Shown one piece after another: positions 28,046-37,521 of a stretch of DNA of 64,000 nt. Location of the stretch: contig NZ_QZWD01000005.1 in assembly GCF_003602005.1 (NCBI RefSeq), positions 124,001 to 188,000 of the forward strand, read 5' to 3'. The stretch's first letter is position 1, and each line of letters opens with the position of its first letter. A program made the translations under genes and the position numbers. This DNA comes from Salinisphaera sp. Q1T1-3. Lineage in GTDB: Bacteria > Pseudomonadota > Gammaproteobacteria > Nevskiales > Salinisphaeraceae. The notes under the pieces are model-generated. The model worked only from the letters and a program-made list of their open reading frames with translations, ran no database searches and was not told the DNA's origin.

Positions 28046-28579
28046 ATGAGCGATCGGTCAGACAGGGCCGGTGAGGATCGGCGGCACCGCGCGGTGGCCT
28101 GGATCGGCATCGGCAGCAATCTCGACAATCCGGCCCGCCACGTCGCCGACGCCCTGGCCACACTCGCCGATGGCGCCGAGCCGCGACTGCTGGCGCGCTC
28201 GCGCTGCTACCGGACGGTGCCGGTCGGCGGCCCGGCCGATCAGCCGATGTTCTGCAACGCCGCTGCGGCGGTGGCCACCACACGCGATGCCCCCGCGCTG
28301 TTATCGTACCTGCAGGCCATCGAGTCCGCGCATGGGCGCATCCGCGACGTCCGCTGGGGCCCGCGCACGCTCGATCTCGACATCATCGCCTACGACGATC
28401 GCCGATCGGCGGATCCGCGACTGACGCTGCCGCATCCACGGGCGCATGAGCGGGCTTTTGTTCTGGTGCCGCTGGCCGAGATTGCGCCGGCGCTCTCGCT
28501 GGGGCCGGCCGGACGTGTCATCGACTGTCTGGCCCGCGTGGATGCCAATGACATCGCGCCGTGGCGGGGGGCTGGATGA
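28046..28579 (+). CDS. folK: 6-hydroxymethyl-dihydropterin pyrophosphokinase
   Basis: 177 residues. WIGIGSNLDNPARHV (about 18-32), NAAAAVAT, and the HPPK signature WGPRTLDLDIIAYDD (about 105-119) followed by LPHPRAHERAFVLVPLAEIAP. Transfers pyrophosphate from ATP in folate synthesis. Start at the ATG of MSDRSD, since the frame otherwise runs back into pcnB. Stop overlaps the next gene (ATGA). Order pcnB-folK is conserved in gammaproteobacteria. Confidence 0.94.
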   Translation: MSDRSDRAGEDRRHRAVAWIGIGSNLDNPARHVADALATLADGAEPRLLARSRCYRTVPVGGPADQPMFCNAAAAVATTRDAPALLSYLQAIESAHGRIRDVRWGPRTLDLDIIAYDDRRSADPRLTLPHPRAHERAFVLVPLAEIAPALSLGPAGRVIDCLARVDANDIAPWRGAG

Positions 28580-29220
28580 AGCCGGGCGCCTATATCGCGA
28601 TCGAGGGGCCGATCGGCGTCGGCAAGACGACTCTGGCCACGCGTCTGGCTGCCGATCTCGGCGCCGGCCTGCTGGCCGAGCAGCCCGACGACAATCCGTT
28701 CCTGGCCGATTTCTACGATCATCCGGAAGCCCAGGCGTTGTCGACGCAGCTGTTCTTTCTGCTCCAGCGGGCACGTCAGATCGATACGTTGCGGCAATCG
28801 GACCTGTTCTCGGCCGGCTGCGTGGCCGATTTCATGTTCGACAAGGATCCGTTGTTCGCCCGTCTGACCCTGTCGGGCGCCGAGCTGGCACTCTATAAAG
28901 ATATCCATGCCCGACTGGCGTGGCAGGCGCCGTGTCCGGACTGCGTGGTCTATCTCGATGCCGGTATCGACACGCTCGTCGAGCGCGTGGCAAGACGTGG
29001 CCGGACCGCCGAGGCCGGTTTGACGCGTGCCTATCTGGCGCAGGTCAAGGCTGCCTACGAGACGCATTTCATCGATTATGCGGCCGCGCCGGTGGTGCGG
29101 GTGGATACGGATGCGCTCGATCTCCTTGGCGACGAGGGTGCCTATACGCGCCTGCGCGAGGCGATTGCATGCCCCGGGACGGTGCACGCGCTGCCCGGGA
29201 CTGGGACGCCGATGCTATAG
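28576..29220 (+). CDS. Deoxynucleoside kinase family protein
   Basis: 214 residues. P-loop IEGPIGVGKTTLA (about 9-21), LFFLLQRARQID (about 59-70), DFMFDKDPLFA in place of the usual DRS-type motif, and a LID region RVARRGRTAE. Resembles the deoxyadenosine/deoxyguanosine kinase family, which in gammaproteobacteria is commonly found between folK and panB. Start taken as the ATG overlapping the folK stop; a GTG 15 bases earlier is possible. Exact nucleoside unknown. Confidence 0.88.
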   Translation: MKPGAYIAIEGPIGVGKTTLATRLAADLGAGLLAEQPDDNPFLADFYDHPEAQALSTQLFFLLQRARQIDTLRQSDLFSAGCVADFMFDKDPLFARLTLSGAELALYKDIHARLAWQAPCPDCVVYLDAGIDTLVERVARRGRTAEAGLTRAYLAQVKAAYETHFIDYAAAPVVRVDTDALDLLGDEGAYTRLREAIACPGTVHALPGTGTPML

Positions 29221-29228
29221 TCCGGGCC

Positions 29229-30065
29229 ATGAATACAAGCCCTTACCCCCATCTGCAGCAGCAATCGGCCCGGCCCGTCACGCTGGGCGATCTGCGCGCC
29301 ATGAAGAACTCCGGTGACAGGATCGCGTGTCTGACCGCCTATGACGCGAGTTTCGCCGCGCTCGAGGATCGGGCCGGCGTGGATGTCGTACTCGTCGGTG
29401 ACAGTCTCGGCATGGTCGTCCAGGGCGGCGCCTCGACGACCGGCGTGACGCTCGATGACATGGTTTATCACAGCCGCATCACGGCCGCCGGTCTGTCTCG
29501 CGCCTTTCTGATGACCGATCTGCCGTTTCTGACTTATGCCACGCCGCAAGCCGCGCTTTCGGCCGCCCATCGGCTCATGGCTGAAGGCCAGGCCAAGATG
29601 GTCAAGATCGAGGGTGGCGCGGAAATCGTCGAGACCGTGGATTTTCTGACCACGTATGGCGTGCCGGTCTGCGCGCATCTCGGGTTGCGACCGCAGATGG
29701 TGCACAAACTCGGCGGCTTCAAGGTTCAGGGGCGCGATGCTGCCGACGCCGAGACGATTCTCGCCGATGCCAAGCGCATGGAAGCGGCCGGCGCGGATAT
29801 CGTGCTGCTGGAGTGCGTGCCTTCGTCGCTCGGGGCCCGCGTGGCGGCGGCGCTGTCGATACCGGTCATCGGTATCGGCGCCGGTCCGGATACCGATGGC
29901 CAGATCCTGGTGATCTACGACATCCTGGGGCTGTCGCCCGGCAAGAAGCCGCGCTTCGTCCAGAATTTCATGGCCGATGCCGACTCCCTGGACACGGCGA
30001 CGGCCGACTATGTCGCCGCGGTCAAGAGCAGGGCTTATCCGCGCGACGAACACGGTTTCAAGTAA
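29229..30065 (+). CDS. panB: 3-methyl-2-oxobutanoate hydroxymethyltransferase
   Basis: 278 residues. IACLTAYDASFAALEDRAGVDVVLVGDSLGMVVQGG (Mg-binding Asp in GDSLG), KIEGG, CAHLGLRPQMVHKLGGFKVQGR, LLECVP and IGIGAGPDTDGQILVIYDILGL are all family blocks. First committed step of pantothenate synthesis. ATG at 29229 is 8 bp after the kinase stop; panC follows after 15 bp. Confidence 0.96.
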   Translation: MNTSPYPHLQQQSARPVTLGDLRAMKNSGDRIACLTAYDASFAALEDRAGVDVVLVGDSLGMVVQGGASTTGVTLDDMVYHSRITAAGLSRAFLMTDLPFLTYATPQAALSAAHRLMAEGQAKMVKIEGGAEIVETVDFLTTYGVPVCAHLGLRPQMVHKLGGFKVQGRDAADAETILADAKRMEAAGADIVLLECVPSSLGARVAAALSIPVIGIGAGPDTDGQILVIYDILGLSPGKKPRFVQNFMADADSLDTATADYVAAVKSRAYPRDEHGFK

Positions 30066-30080
30066 CCCGGCAGACAGACA

Positions 30081-30920
30081 ATGCAGATTCTGAGAACGAT
30101 CGCCGAGGTGCGCGCCTGGCGGCGCACGCGTGAGCGGGTCGGCCTGGTCCCCACGATGGGCAACCTGCACGCCGGTCATCTGGCGCTGGTCGAGGCCGCC
30201 GCGGCCGAACAGACCTCGGTCATTGCGAGCATCTTCGTCAATCCGCTGCAGTTCGGCCCGAACGAGGACCTGGCCAGCTATCCGCGTACTTTCGATGCCG
30301 ACCGGGCCGCGCTCGAACATGCCGGCGTGGCGGCGGTCTTCGCGCCGAACGTGGCCGAAATGTATCCGGACGAGGCGCGTAGTGCCACGACGGTGCATGT
30401 GGCGGGTATCACGGAGATGCTGTGTGGCGCGCGGCGGCCGGGGCATTTCGACGGCGTGGCCACGGTGGTCTCGAAGCTGTTCAACATCGTGACGCCGGAT
30501 GCAGCGTATTTCGGTGAAAAGGATTACCAGCAGCTGGCGGTGATCCGTCGGATGGTCGCCGACCTGGCCTTCGGCGTGGCGGTGATCGGCGTGCCGACAG
30601 TGCGTGAGCACGACGGCCTGGCCTATTCGTCGCGCAACGGCTATCTGGACGTATCCCAGCGCAAGCAGGCGTTGGCTCTGTCCGCGGCCATTCGCGACGT
30701 GCGCACGCGGCTGGAAGCCGGCGAGACCGATTATCGCGGTCTGGAGGCGCGCGGCTGGTCCCAGCTGGCCGATGCCGGCTTCGACCCGGACTACTTTGAA
30801 ATACGCGACGCCACACTGGCACCGGCGACGCCTCAGACGCAGCAGTTCCGCGTGCTGGGTGCTGGTTACCTCGGCCGTACCCGCCTGATCGATAACATGG
30901 GCGCCGCGCGCACCGCGTGA
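30081..30920 (+). CDS. panC: Pantothenate synthetase
   Basis: 279 residues. VGLVPTMGNLHAGHLALV holds the HIGH-like motif (about 20-37), then SIFVNPLQFGPNEDLASYPR, FGEKDYQQLAVIRRMV and the KMSKS-like SSRNGYLD (about 185-192). Joins pantoate and beta-alanine with ATP. Last gene of the pcnB-folK-kinase-panB-panC run; a 162-bp gap separates it from pgi. Confidence 0.96.
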   Translation: MQILRTIAEVRAWRRTRERVGLVPTMGNLHAGHLALVEAAAAEQTSVIASIFVNPLQFGPNEDLASYPRTFDADRAALEHAGVAAVFAPNVAEMYPDEARSATTVHVAGITEMLCGARRPGHFDGVATVVSKLFNIVTPDAAYFGEKDYQQLAVIRRMVADLAFGVAVIGVPTVREHDGLAYSSRNGYLDVSQRKQALALSAAIRDVRTRLEAGETDYRGLEARGWSQLADAGFDPDYFEIRDATLAPATPQTQQFRVLGAGYLGRTRLIDNMGAARTA

Positions 30921-31082
30921 TTACCGGCGGCGGATTGGACGGTAAGCCGGTGCACATGCGGTGCCACGTCCCGCTTCGTCTGTGCCCGCGATCTGTGGAT
31001 TGCACTGACGCCGTGGGCTAGGCTGCGGGGCACCCGATGATATTGCGAGACAGCCGCGTTTCGACAACGCGAAAGGCAAACC

Positions 31083-32699
31083 ATGATTGATCCGACACAG
31101 ACCCAGAGCTGGCAGGCCCTGACCGAACTCGCCGCCGACCGAGGCGACCAGCGTACCGTTGCGCTGTTCGATCGCGATCCCGAGCGGGCCACGCGTTATC
31201 GCCTGGAAGCGGCCGGCATCACGCTCGATTATTCGAAGCAGCGCATCGATGACGACATCCGCACTCAGCTCGCCGGACTGGTCGCCGAGTGCGGCGTCGA
31301 ACAGGCCCGCGATGCGATGTTCGCCGGTGATCATGTGAACACCAGCGAGGATCGGGCGGCCTGGCATGTGGCGCTGCGTGCGCCCGAGGCAGCGCCGATG
31401 TACGACGAAGTGCACGAAATTCGCCATGCCATGGCCGACTTCGCACAGGAAGTACGCGCCGGCCAGTGGCGCGGGTTCGCCGGCGATGCCATCACCGACG
31501 TCGTCAACATCGGTATCGGTGGTTCTGATCTCGGTCCGCGCCTGATCTGCGAGTCGCTGTACACCGGTGACGGCCCGCGGCCGCATTTCGTGGCCAACGT
31601 CGATCCGCACGATCTGGATGACACGCTGGCCCGGCTGGATCCGAAGACGACGCTCGTCATTGTCACCTCCAAGTCGTTCGGTACGGCCGAGACGCTCGCC
31701 AACGCGCGCGTGGCGCGCCAGTGGCTGATCGACGGGGGCGCCGGCGAGGGCGATGTCGCCAAGCATTTCGTGGCGGTGTCGAGCAATCGCGAGAAGGTCT
31801 CGGCGTTCGGCATCGAACGCATGTTCGGGTTCTGGGACTGGGTTGGTGGCCGTTATTCGCTCTGGTCGGCCGTGGGCCTGTCCATCGAGCTCGCACTCGG
31901 TCCGGATGTGTTCGAAGCTCTGCTGGGCGGTGCGCATGCCATGGACACGCATTTTCGCGAAGCGCCGGTCGAGGACAATCTGCCGATCTGGCTGGCATTG
32001 GCTGGAATCTGGAACAACAACTTCCTCGATCTGACCAGCCACTGCGTCGTGCCGTATGCCCAGCGCATGGCCAATCTGGCCTCGTTCCTCCAGCAGCTGG
32101 AGATGGAATCCAACGGCAAATCGGTCACGCGGGACGGCCAGCCCACGACCGTGGCGACCGTGCCGACCATCTGGGGCAGTGTGGGGACCAACGCCCAGCA
32201 CGCTTATTTCCAGATGCTTCACCAGGGCGATCTGACCGTCGATCTGGATTTCGTGTTGCCGCTGTCCGATGCCGATCAGGCCGGCGACGAACGCGAAGTC
32301 GAGCGCGTGGCCAACTGTCTGGCACAGGCCGAAGCGCTGATGTGCGGCCGTGACAGTCAGGCGCTTGCCGAAGAGCTCAAGGCGGAAGGGCTGTCGGGCG
32401 ATGCCCTGTCGCATCGTCTGGCCGCGCGTCAGTTCGCCGGCAACCGGCCCTCGAACATGCTCGTCATGGACCGGCTGGATGCCCACCATCTGGGCGCGTT
32501 GATCGCTGCCTACGAGCACAAGGTGTTCGTCCAGGGCATCATCTGGAACGTCAACAGCTTTGATCAGTGGGGCGTGGAGCTCGGCAAGACCATGGCCGGC
32601 AAGCTGGTCGAGGATCTGAACACCGCGGGCACGCCCTCGGCGCACGATGCCTCGACGGCTGCACTTCTGTCCCGCGTGCGGCAACGCTGGCAGCGATGA
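31083..32699 (+). CDS. pgi: Glucose-6-phosphate isomerase
   Basis: 538 residues. Signature 1 VVTSK..GTAET region read as VIVTSKSFGTAETLANA (about 194-210), GGSDLGPRLICESL (about 144-157), FWDWVGGRYSLWSAVGLSIEL (about 249-269) and signature 2 FVQGIIWNVNSFDQWGVELGK (about 481-501). Interconverts glucose-6- and fructose-6-phosphate. Its stop overlaps an ATG of the next frame by 3 bp. Confidence 0.96.
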   Translation: MIDPTQTQSWQALTELAADRGDQRTVALFDRDPERATRYRLEAAGITLDYSKQRIDDDIRTQLAGLVAECGVEQARDAMFAGDHVNTSEDRAAWHVALRAPEAAPMYDEVHEIRHAMADFAQEVRAGQWRGFAGDAITDVVNIGIGGSDLGPRLICESLYTGDGPRPHFVANVDPHDLDDTLARLDPKTTLVIVTSKSFGTAETLANARVARQWLIDGGAGEGDVAKHFVAVSSNREKVSAFGIERMFGFWDWVGGRYSLWSAVGLSIELALGPDVFEALLGGAHAMDTHFREAPVEDNLPIWLALAGIWNNNFLDLTSHCVVPYAQRMANLASFLQQLEMESNGKSVTRDGQPTTVATVPTIWGSVGTNAQHAYFQMLHQGDLTVDLDFVLPLSDADQAGDEREVERVANCLAQAEALMCGRDSQALAEELKAEGLSGDALSHRLAARQFAGNRPSNMLVMDRLDAHHLGALIAAYEHKVFVQGIIWNVNSFDQWGVELGKTMAGKLVEDLNTAGTPSAHDASTAALLSRVRQRWQR

Positions 32700-32716
32700 G
32701 CCAAGGGAGGACGGCG

Positions 32717-34237
32717 ATGCACGATACGAACGATTATCTGCCGCCGCGACTCTACGACGGCGCGCAGGTCGGCGCGCTTGATGCGCGTTTTGCTGCCGAA
32801 TTCGGCGTCAGCGGGCGGAGCCTGATGGAGCGCGCCGCACGCGCCGCCTACGACGAGCTCGTTGCTCGCTGGCCCATGCCGGGCCGGCTGGTCGCGTTCT
32901 GCGGGCCTGGCAACAACGGCGGTGATGGCGCCCTGATCGCAGTGCTGGCGCAGGCCAACGGCTGGGATGTACGGCTTGTTGCCCCGGCCGGGCTGGACGA
33001 GGCCGAAGGCGAGGCGGCGCGGGCCTTCGAGGCCTATCGCGGCGCTGGCGGCCGTGTCGTCGCATTCGAGGATGCGGCGATCGAGGGCGCGGATCTCATC
33101 ATCGATGCCTTGCTCGGTACGGGCGTCAATCGGGATGTAGAAGGCGCGATGGCACAGGCGATCGCGCGGATCAACGAAGCCGGCACAGATGGTGCCGGCA
33201 TCCTCTCGGTGGATATTCCCTCGGGGCTGGATGCCGGCACCGGACAACGGCGAGGCGATGCCGTGCAGGCCGACACGACCGTGACGTTCATCGGCGTCAA
33301 GCTCGGTCTGTTGACCGGAGACGGCCCGGTGCACTGTGGCGCGCTGGCCTTCGACGACCTGGGGGCGCCGGATGCGCTCTACGTCGATCAGCCGTATCGG
33401 GCCCGTCGGATCGCGCATCGCGATCTGCGCCGCGCATTGCCGGCGCGGGCCAAGAGCGCGCACAAGGGCAACAATGGCCACGGGCTCTGTCTGGGCGGCG
33501 ATCGTGGCATGGGCGGAGCGATCCGCCTGTGCGCCGAAGCCGGACTGCGGGCCGGCGCCGGTCTGGTCAGTGTGGTCTGTCACCCGGATCATGCCGGGGC
33601 GATGGCGCAGGCTCGACCCGAGCTGATGTGTCTGGGGCTGTCGGATGAGGCCGATATGGCCGACCGGCTCGACGCGCAGATCGCGGCGGCCTCGGTCATC
33701 GCGGTCGGCCCGGGTCTGGGCCAGAATGTCTGGGGCGACCGGCTGTTCGAGCAGGCGCTGGCGAGCTCGAAGCCGCTCGTGGTCGATGCCGATGCCCTCA
33801 ATCGCCTGGCCGTCGACCCTGTCCAGCGCGGCCATTGGATTCTGACGCCGCATCCGCGCGAGGCCGCGCGCCTGCTGGGTGTGCAGACCGCCGATATCCT
33901 GGCGGATCGCGTTGCCGCGGTGCGCGATCTTGCGGATCGCTATAAGGCGGTGGTGGTTCTGAAAGGGGCCGGCAGTCTGGTGGCCACACCCGATGAGATC
34001 TGGCTTTGTGCCGAAGGCAATCCGGGCATGGCGGTCGGTGGCATGGGCGATGTGCTGACCGGCGTGATCACCGCGCTCGTGGCCCAGAATCTCACGTTGT
34101 CGGATGCCGCCGTCTTCGGCACGTATACCCATGCCCTGGCCGGGGATGCCATCGCGGCTCGCGCCGGGGAGCGTGGCATGCTGCCCAGCGACCTGGTGAC
34201 GGCGCTGCCGTCGCAACTCAACCCGGTCCGGCGATGA
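32717..34237 (+). CDS. nnr: Bifunctional NAD(P)HX epimerase/dehydratase
   Basis: 506 residues. N-terminal YjeF_N epimerase domain (VSGRSLMERAARAA at about 28-41, FCGPGNNGGDGALIA at about 58-72, DALLGTGVNRDV, VDIPSGLDAGTG) and C-terminal ADP-dependent dehydratase domain (GDRGMGGAIRLCAEAGLRAGAG, VGPGLG, VDADALN, LTPHPREAARLLG, GNPGMAVGGMGDVLTGVI). Repairs hydrated NADH and NADPH. Start at 32717 preferred because GGGAGG stands 6 bases before it; an ATG at 32696 overlapping the pgi stop is the alternative. Overlaps tsaE by 4 bp. Confidence 0.94.
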   Translation: MHDTNDYLPPRLYDGAQVGALDARFAAEFGVSGRSLMERAARAAYDELVARWPMPGRLVAFCGPGNNGGDGALIAVLAQANGWDVRLVAPAGLDEAEGEAARAFEAYRGAGGRVVAFEDAAIEGADLIIDALLGTGVNRDVEGAMAQAIARINEAGTDGAGILSVDIPSGLDAGTGQRRGDAVQADTTVTFIGVKLGLLTGDGPVHCGALAFDDLGAPDALYVDQPYRARRIAHRDLRRALPARAKSAHKGNNGHGLCLGGDRGMGGAIRLCAEAGLRAGAGLVSVVCHPDHAGAMAQARPELMCLGLSDEADMADRLDAQIAAASVIAVGPGLGQNVWGDRLFEQALASSKPLVVDADALNRLAVDPVQRGHWILTPHPREAARLLGVQTADILADRVAAVRDLADRYKAVVVLKGAGSLVATPDEIWLCAEGNPGMAVGGMGDVLTGVITALVAQNLTLSDAAVFGTYTHALAGDAIAARAGERGMLPSDLVTALPSQLNPVRR

Positions 34238-34713
34238 ATCTGAGACTGGTCGGCCCGGCCGAGACCGAGGCGCTCGGGCATCGGTTGGCCCGGGCGCTGG
34301 CACTGGACACGGCCGGCGCCGTGGTACACCTGCGCGGCGAGCTCGGCGCCGGCAAGACCGCGCTCGTGCGCGCCACGCTACAGGGGCTGGGCCACGAGGG
34401 GGCGGTGGTTTCGCCCAGCTATACGCTCATCGAGCCCTACGCGATCGGCACCCGGCAGGTCTTTCATCTGGACCTGTATCGGCTGGGCGATCCGGAGGAG
34501 CTGGAATTTCTGGGCATTCGCGAGCTCAACCCGGCAACGGATCTGGTTCTTGTCGAGTGGCCGGAGCGCGGCGCCGGTTTCCTGCCGTCGCCGGATCTGC
34601 TCATCACGCTCGACTATGACGGCGATGGACGCTGCGCTGTGCTGGAGCCGGAAAGCCCGGCGGGTCAGGCCATGCTCGCGCGGCTGGACGCGCCCGGCGA
34701 ACCCGGTCGCTGA
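34234..34713 (+). CDS. tsaE: tRNA threonylcarbamoyladenosine biosynthesis ATPase TsaE
   Basis: 159 residues. Walker A LRGELGAGKTALVRATLQGLGHEGAVVSPSYTLIEPY (P-loop at about 33-41, switch I SPSYT), FHLDLYRLGDPEELEFLGI, and the Walker B-like LVLVEWPERGAGFLP (about 110-124). Partner of TsaB and TsaD in making t6A37 of ANN-decoding tRNAs. Operon nnr-tsaE-amiC is the standard order. Confidence 0.95.
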   Translation: MNLRLVGPAETEALGHRLARALALDTAGAVVHLRGELGAGKTALVRATLQGLGHEGAVVSPSYTLIEPYAIGTRQVFHLDLYRLGDPEELEFLGIRELNPATDLVLVEWPERGAGFLPSPDLLITLDYDGDGRCAVLEPESPAGQAMLARLDAPGEPGR

Positions 34714-34900
34714 CGCCTTCATTGCCGCGGCTCTAGCCCGATTCGTCGACCGCATGGTCGGTATCGACGACGATGTGGGGTGCTGTCAATGACCGCGTAT
34801 GCCGTGCCAGCCGTCATGCGGACCGTTCCGGTTCAGGTCGCGCTGGCGAAAATGTTGCCTTGACGCCGCGCCGCGGCTAGTCTTGGAAGAGGCGCGTTTC

Positions 34901-36409
34901 ATGGCTTTCTCGGGGTTTCGGGGGCAAGCACGCATGTGGTTCCGATCGGCGCGATTGCTGGTTCTGGCACTCGTGTGGCTCAGCGTGCCGGCATTCGCCG
35001 GCAGCGTGAAGCTGCAGGATGCCCGCCTGTGGGCTACTGATGCCCGCACGCGCGTGGTGCTGGATCTGTCCGCCGATACGCAGCCCGATATCTTCATGCT
35101 CGCCAACCCGAACCGGCTGGTCGTGGATCTGCCGCACACGCGCAATCTGGGACGTGTGGCCCAGAATAGCGCCGATTCGTCCCTGATCCGCGGCGTGCGC
35201 GCGGGAATCCGGCATGGTACCGACGTGCGCGTGGTGATGGATCTGACACAGCGCGTCCAGGCCAAGAGCTTCATGCTCGACCCGGATGGCCAGCACGGCT
35301 ATCGGCTCGTCGTCGATCTGTATCCCGGCGACAGCGCGGCCAAGGCCCCCGGCACACGGGTGGCCGAGCGCGATCCCGAACCCGCCAAGCCCGAGCCGTC
35401 CCCGGATAACAGCGACGACACTGCCGAGGCCGCTGCCGAAATTCTGGCCGATACACATGGCCAGAAGAACTCCGCCACGGCTCGCGATGTCGATGGGCCG
35501 ACCCGCGCCGAGCGGGCACAGGCAGCCGGTCGCGACATCGTGGTGGCGATCGACGCCGGCCACGGCGGCAAGGATCCCGGCGCCCACGGGCCCAACGGCC
35601 TGCTTGAGAAGACTGTCACGCTGGCGATTGCACGCCGATTGAAGGCCATGGTCGATGACCAGCCGCACATGAAGGGCGTGCTGACCCGCGATCGCGACGA
35701 GTACGTCGGGCTGCGTCAGCGCATGGTGATCGCGCGGCGCGACAAGGCGGATTTCTTCATTTCCATTCATTGTGATGCCTCGCCGCGTGGCGTATCGGCC
35801 AGCGGCGCCTCGGTTTATGCGCTCTCGCCGCATGGCGCGACGAGCGAGCACGCGCGCTGGCTTGCACGTCGCGAGAATGCGTCCGATCTGGTCAGCGGCG
35901 TCAGCCTCAAGGGCAAGAACAGCAGTCTCGCGTCGTTTGTGCTGGATCTGTCGCAGAGCGCGAGTATCGATGCCAGCCTCGATGCCGCCAAGCGGGTACT
36001 GACCCAGCTCGACGGGCTCGGCGATCTGCACAAGTCCGATGTGCAGCAGGCCGGTTTCATGGTGCTGAAATCGCCGGATATCCCCTCGATTCTCGTCGAG
36101 ACCAATTTCATCTCGAACCCGGCCGAGGCGAGCCGCCTCGGCAGTGCGCGCTACCAGCAACAGCTCGCCAGCGCCATGCTGCGCGGCATCAAGGGATATT
36201 TCGCGAGCTATCGACCCTCGACCTACATCACCGCCGCGCAGGTCTATCGCGTCAAGCCCGGCGACACGCTTTCGGAAATCGCCGAGCGTTTTGGCGTGAG
36301 TCCGGCCGTGCTCAAGCAGAACAACGATCTGGACAATACCCGTCTGCGTGTCGGTCAGGAGCTGAGAATCGACGCGGCCCAACCGCAGCAACTCGCCAGC
36401 CGGCAGTGA
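34901..36409 (+). CDS. amiC: N-acetylmuramoyl-L-alanine amidase (AmiC/AmiB type) with LysM
   Basis: 502 residues. Signal peptide ending near AFAG (about residue 30), AMIN domain about 32-145 (RVVLDLSADTQPDIFMLANPNRLVVDLP), a Glu/Asp/Pro-rich linker about 150-205, amidase_3 catalytic domain about 210-435 with zinc residues in DAGHGGKDPGAHG, the Glu after it (LLEKTV), SIHCDAS and the catalytic Glu of ILVETNFISN, and one C-terminal LysM (YRVKPGDTLSEIAERFGVSP, about 445-490). Splits septal peptidoglycan. Start at 34901 has GGAAGAGG upstream and gives a proper signal peptide. Overlaps the next gene by 4 bp. Confidence 0.93.
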   Translation: MAFSGFRGQARMWFRSARLLVLALVWLSVPAFAGSVKLQDARLWATDARTRVVLDLSADTQPDIFMLANPNRLVVDLPHTRNLGRVAQNSADSSLIRGVRAGIRHGTDVRVVMDLTQRVQAKSFMLDPDGQHGYRLVVDLYPGDSAAKAPGTRVAERDPEPAKPEPSPDNSDDTAEAAAEILADTHGQKNSATARDVDGPTRAERAQAAGRDIVVAIDAGHGGKDPGAHGPNGLLEKTVTLAIARRLKAMVDDQPHMKGVLTRDRDEYVGLRQRMVIARRDKADFFISIHCDASPRGVSASGASVYALSPHGATSEHARWLARRENASDLVSGVSLKGKNSSLASFVLDLSQSASIDASLDAAKRVLTQLDGLGDLHKSDVQQAGFMVLKSPDIPSILVETNFISNPAEASRLGSARYQQQLASAMLRGIKGYFASYRPSTYITAAQVYRVKPGDTLSEIAERFGVSPAVLKQNNDLDNTRLRVGQELRIDAAQPQQLASRQ

Positions 36410-37521
36410 TCGCGCCCGCGGGGCGACGTCGACTGCTGCTGGTCGGGCTCGGCCATGTGCACATGCAGCTGCTCGCGCGTCATCAACGCACACTTGCCGA
36501 AATCTTTGATCTGACCGTTCTGGCTCCCCATGGCGGCCGTTACATCGGGCATGCGCTGGCGTGCCTGGCCGAAACGTCGGTGCAGACGGAGGCGCAGCCG
36601 CGCTATGTGCCGCCGCCGGGCGTGGAGATTCGCCGAACACGCGTGATCGGCCTGCAGCCGCTGCATCGAAGACTGTGGATCGCCGATGGCCAGGCACTCG
36701 AATACGACGCCGCGAGCCTGAATACCGGTCATCGTCGTCTCCCCGACTGGGCAATATCGACCCGGATGAATCCGCCGGCCGTCTGGTCCGCGCACTCGGT
36801 CGATGATCTGTTCGGCCTGGCGCGTGTTCTGGAGGCCAGCGCCGGATCGGCCGGCGTGGTGATTGCTGGTGGGACACGTCAGGCCCTGCTTGTCGCCGAG
36901 GCGTTGTCGCGTCGTGTGGCAGGGCCGGTGCCGTGCACGCTCCTCTGGTCCGGTCAGACACCGGGTCGGCGAGGCCTGCGCTGGTTCAAACGGCTCGCCG
37001 AGCGCGGTGTGGATGTGGTGTGCGAGACCGTGGCGACGGGGTTGGCGCCCAACGCAGTGATCACCACCGACGGTCGGCGTTTTTTCGCCGATCATCTGTT
37101 GTGGGCCGGGACCGGTACGCCGAGTGCGTTGGCGTATGCGATCGGGCAGGGGCCGCGCGCCGACCGCGCGCCGACCGATCTGCGTATCGATCGACAACTC
37201 CGGATGCAGGGAATGCGCGAAACATTCGCGAGCGGTGCGACCGCCGGCTTCGACAACCGGCGCGCGCTGTCCGGTCGGGATGCCCGCCGACAGGCTGTCG
37301 TGCTGGCCAGCAACATCGCCGGTCTGTTCGATGCGCGGGGGCTGCGACGCTACCGACCGACCCGACGTCTCGAGCACACGGATCCGATCGACCGGCCGAT
37401 GGCAGGCGCGTTCAGATGTTGGTTCAAGGGGCCGCGTCTCGATTCGGTAATCGATGCACGCGACTGGGCCGAGATCCCGTTCCGGTCGTCGCGGCGCCGG
37501 GCGACAACAGGGGCGCGATGA
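36406..37521 (+). CDS. FAD/NAD-binding oxidoreductase like the N-terminal extension of SelD
   Basis: 371 residues. The start LLLVGLGHVHMQLLARH resembles the GGGHxHV..L loop of pyridine-nucleotide-disulfide oxidoreductase domains found fused to or beside selenide-water dikinase (SelD). Further blocks: YDAASLNTGHRR, VVIAGGTRQALLVAEALS (second nucleotide fold, about 149-166), HLLWAGTGTPSAL and FASGATAGF. No SelD domain follows and none is seen in the window. Several usual glycines are missing (GLGH instead of GGGH), so activity is uncertain. GTG start overlaps the amiC stop. Confidence 0.65.
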   Translation: MIAPAGRRRLLLVGLGHVHMQLLARHQRTLAEIFDLTVLAPHGGRYIGHALACLAETSVQTEAQPRYVPPPGVEIRRTRVIGLQPLHRRLWIADGQALEYDAASLNTGHRRLPDWAISTRMNPPAVWSAHSVDDLFGLARVLEASAGSAGVVIAGGTRQALLVAEALSRRVAGPVPCTLLWSGQTPGRRGLRWFKRLAERGVDVVCETVATGLAPNAVITTDGRRFFADHLLWAGTGTPSALAYAIGQGPRADRAPTDLRIDRQLRMQGMRETFASGATAGFDNRRALSGRDARRQAVVLASNIAGLFDARGLRRYRPTRRLEHTDPIDRPMAGAFRCWFKGPRLDSVIDARDWAEIPFRSSRRRATTGAR

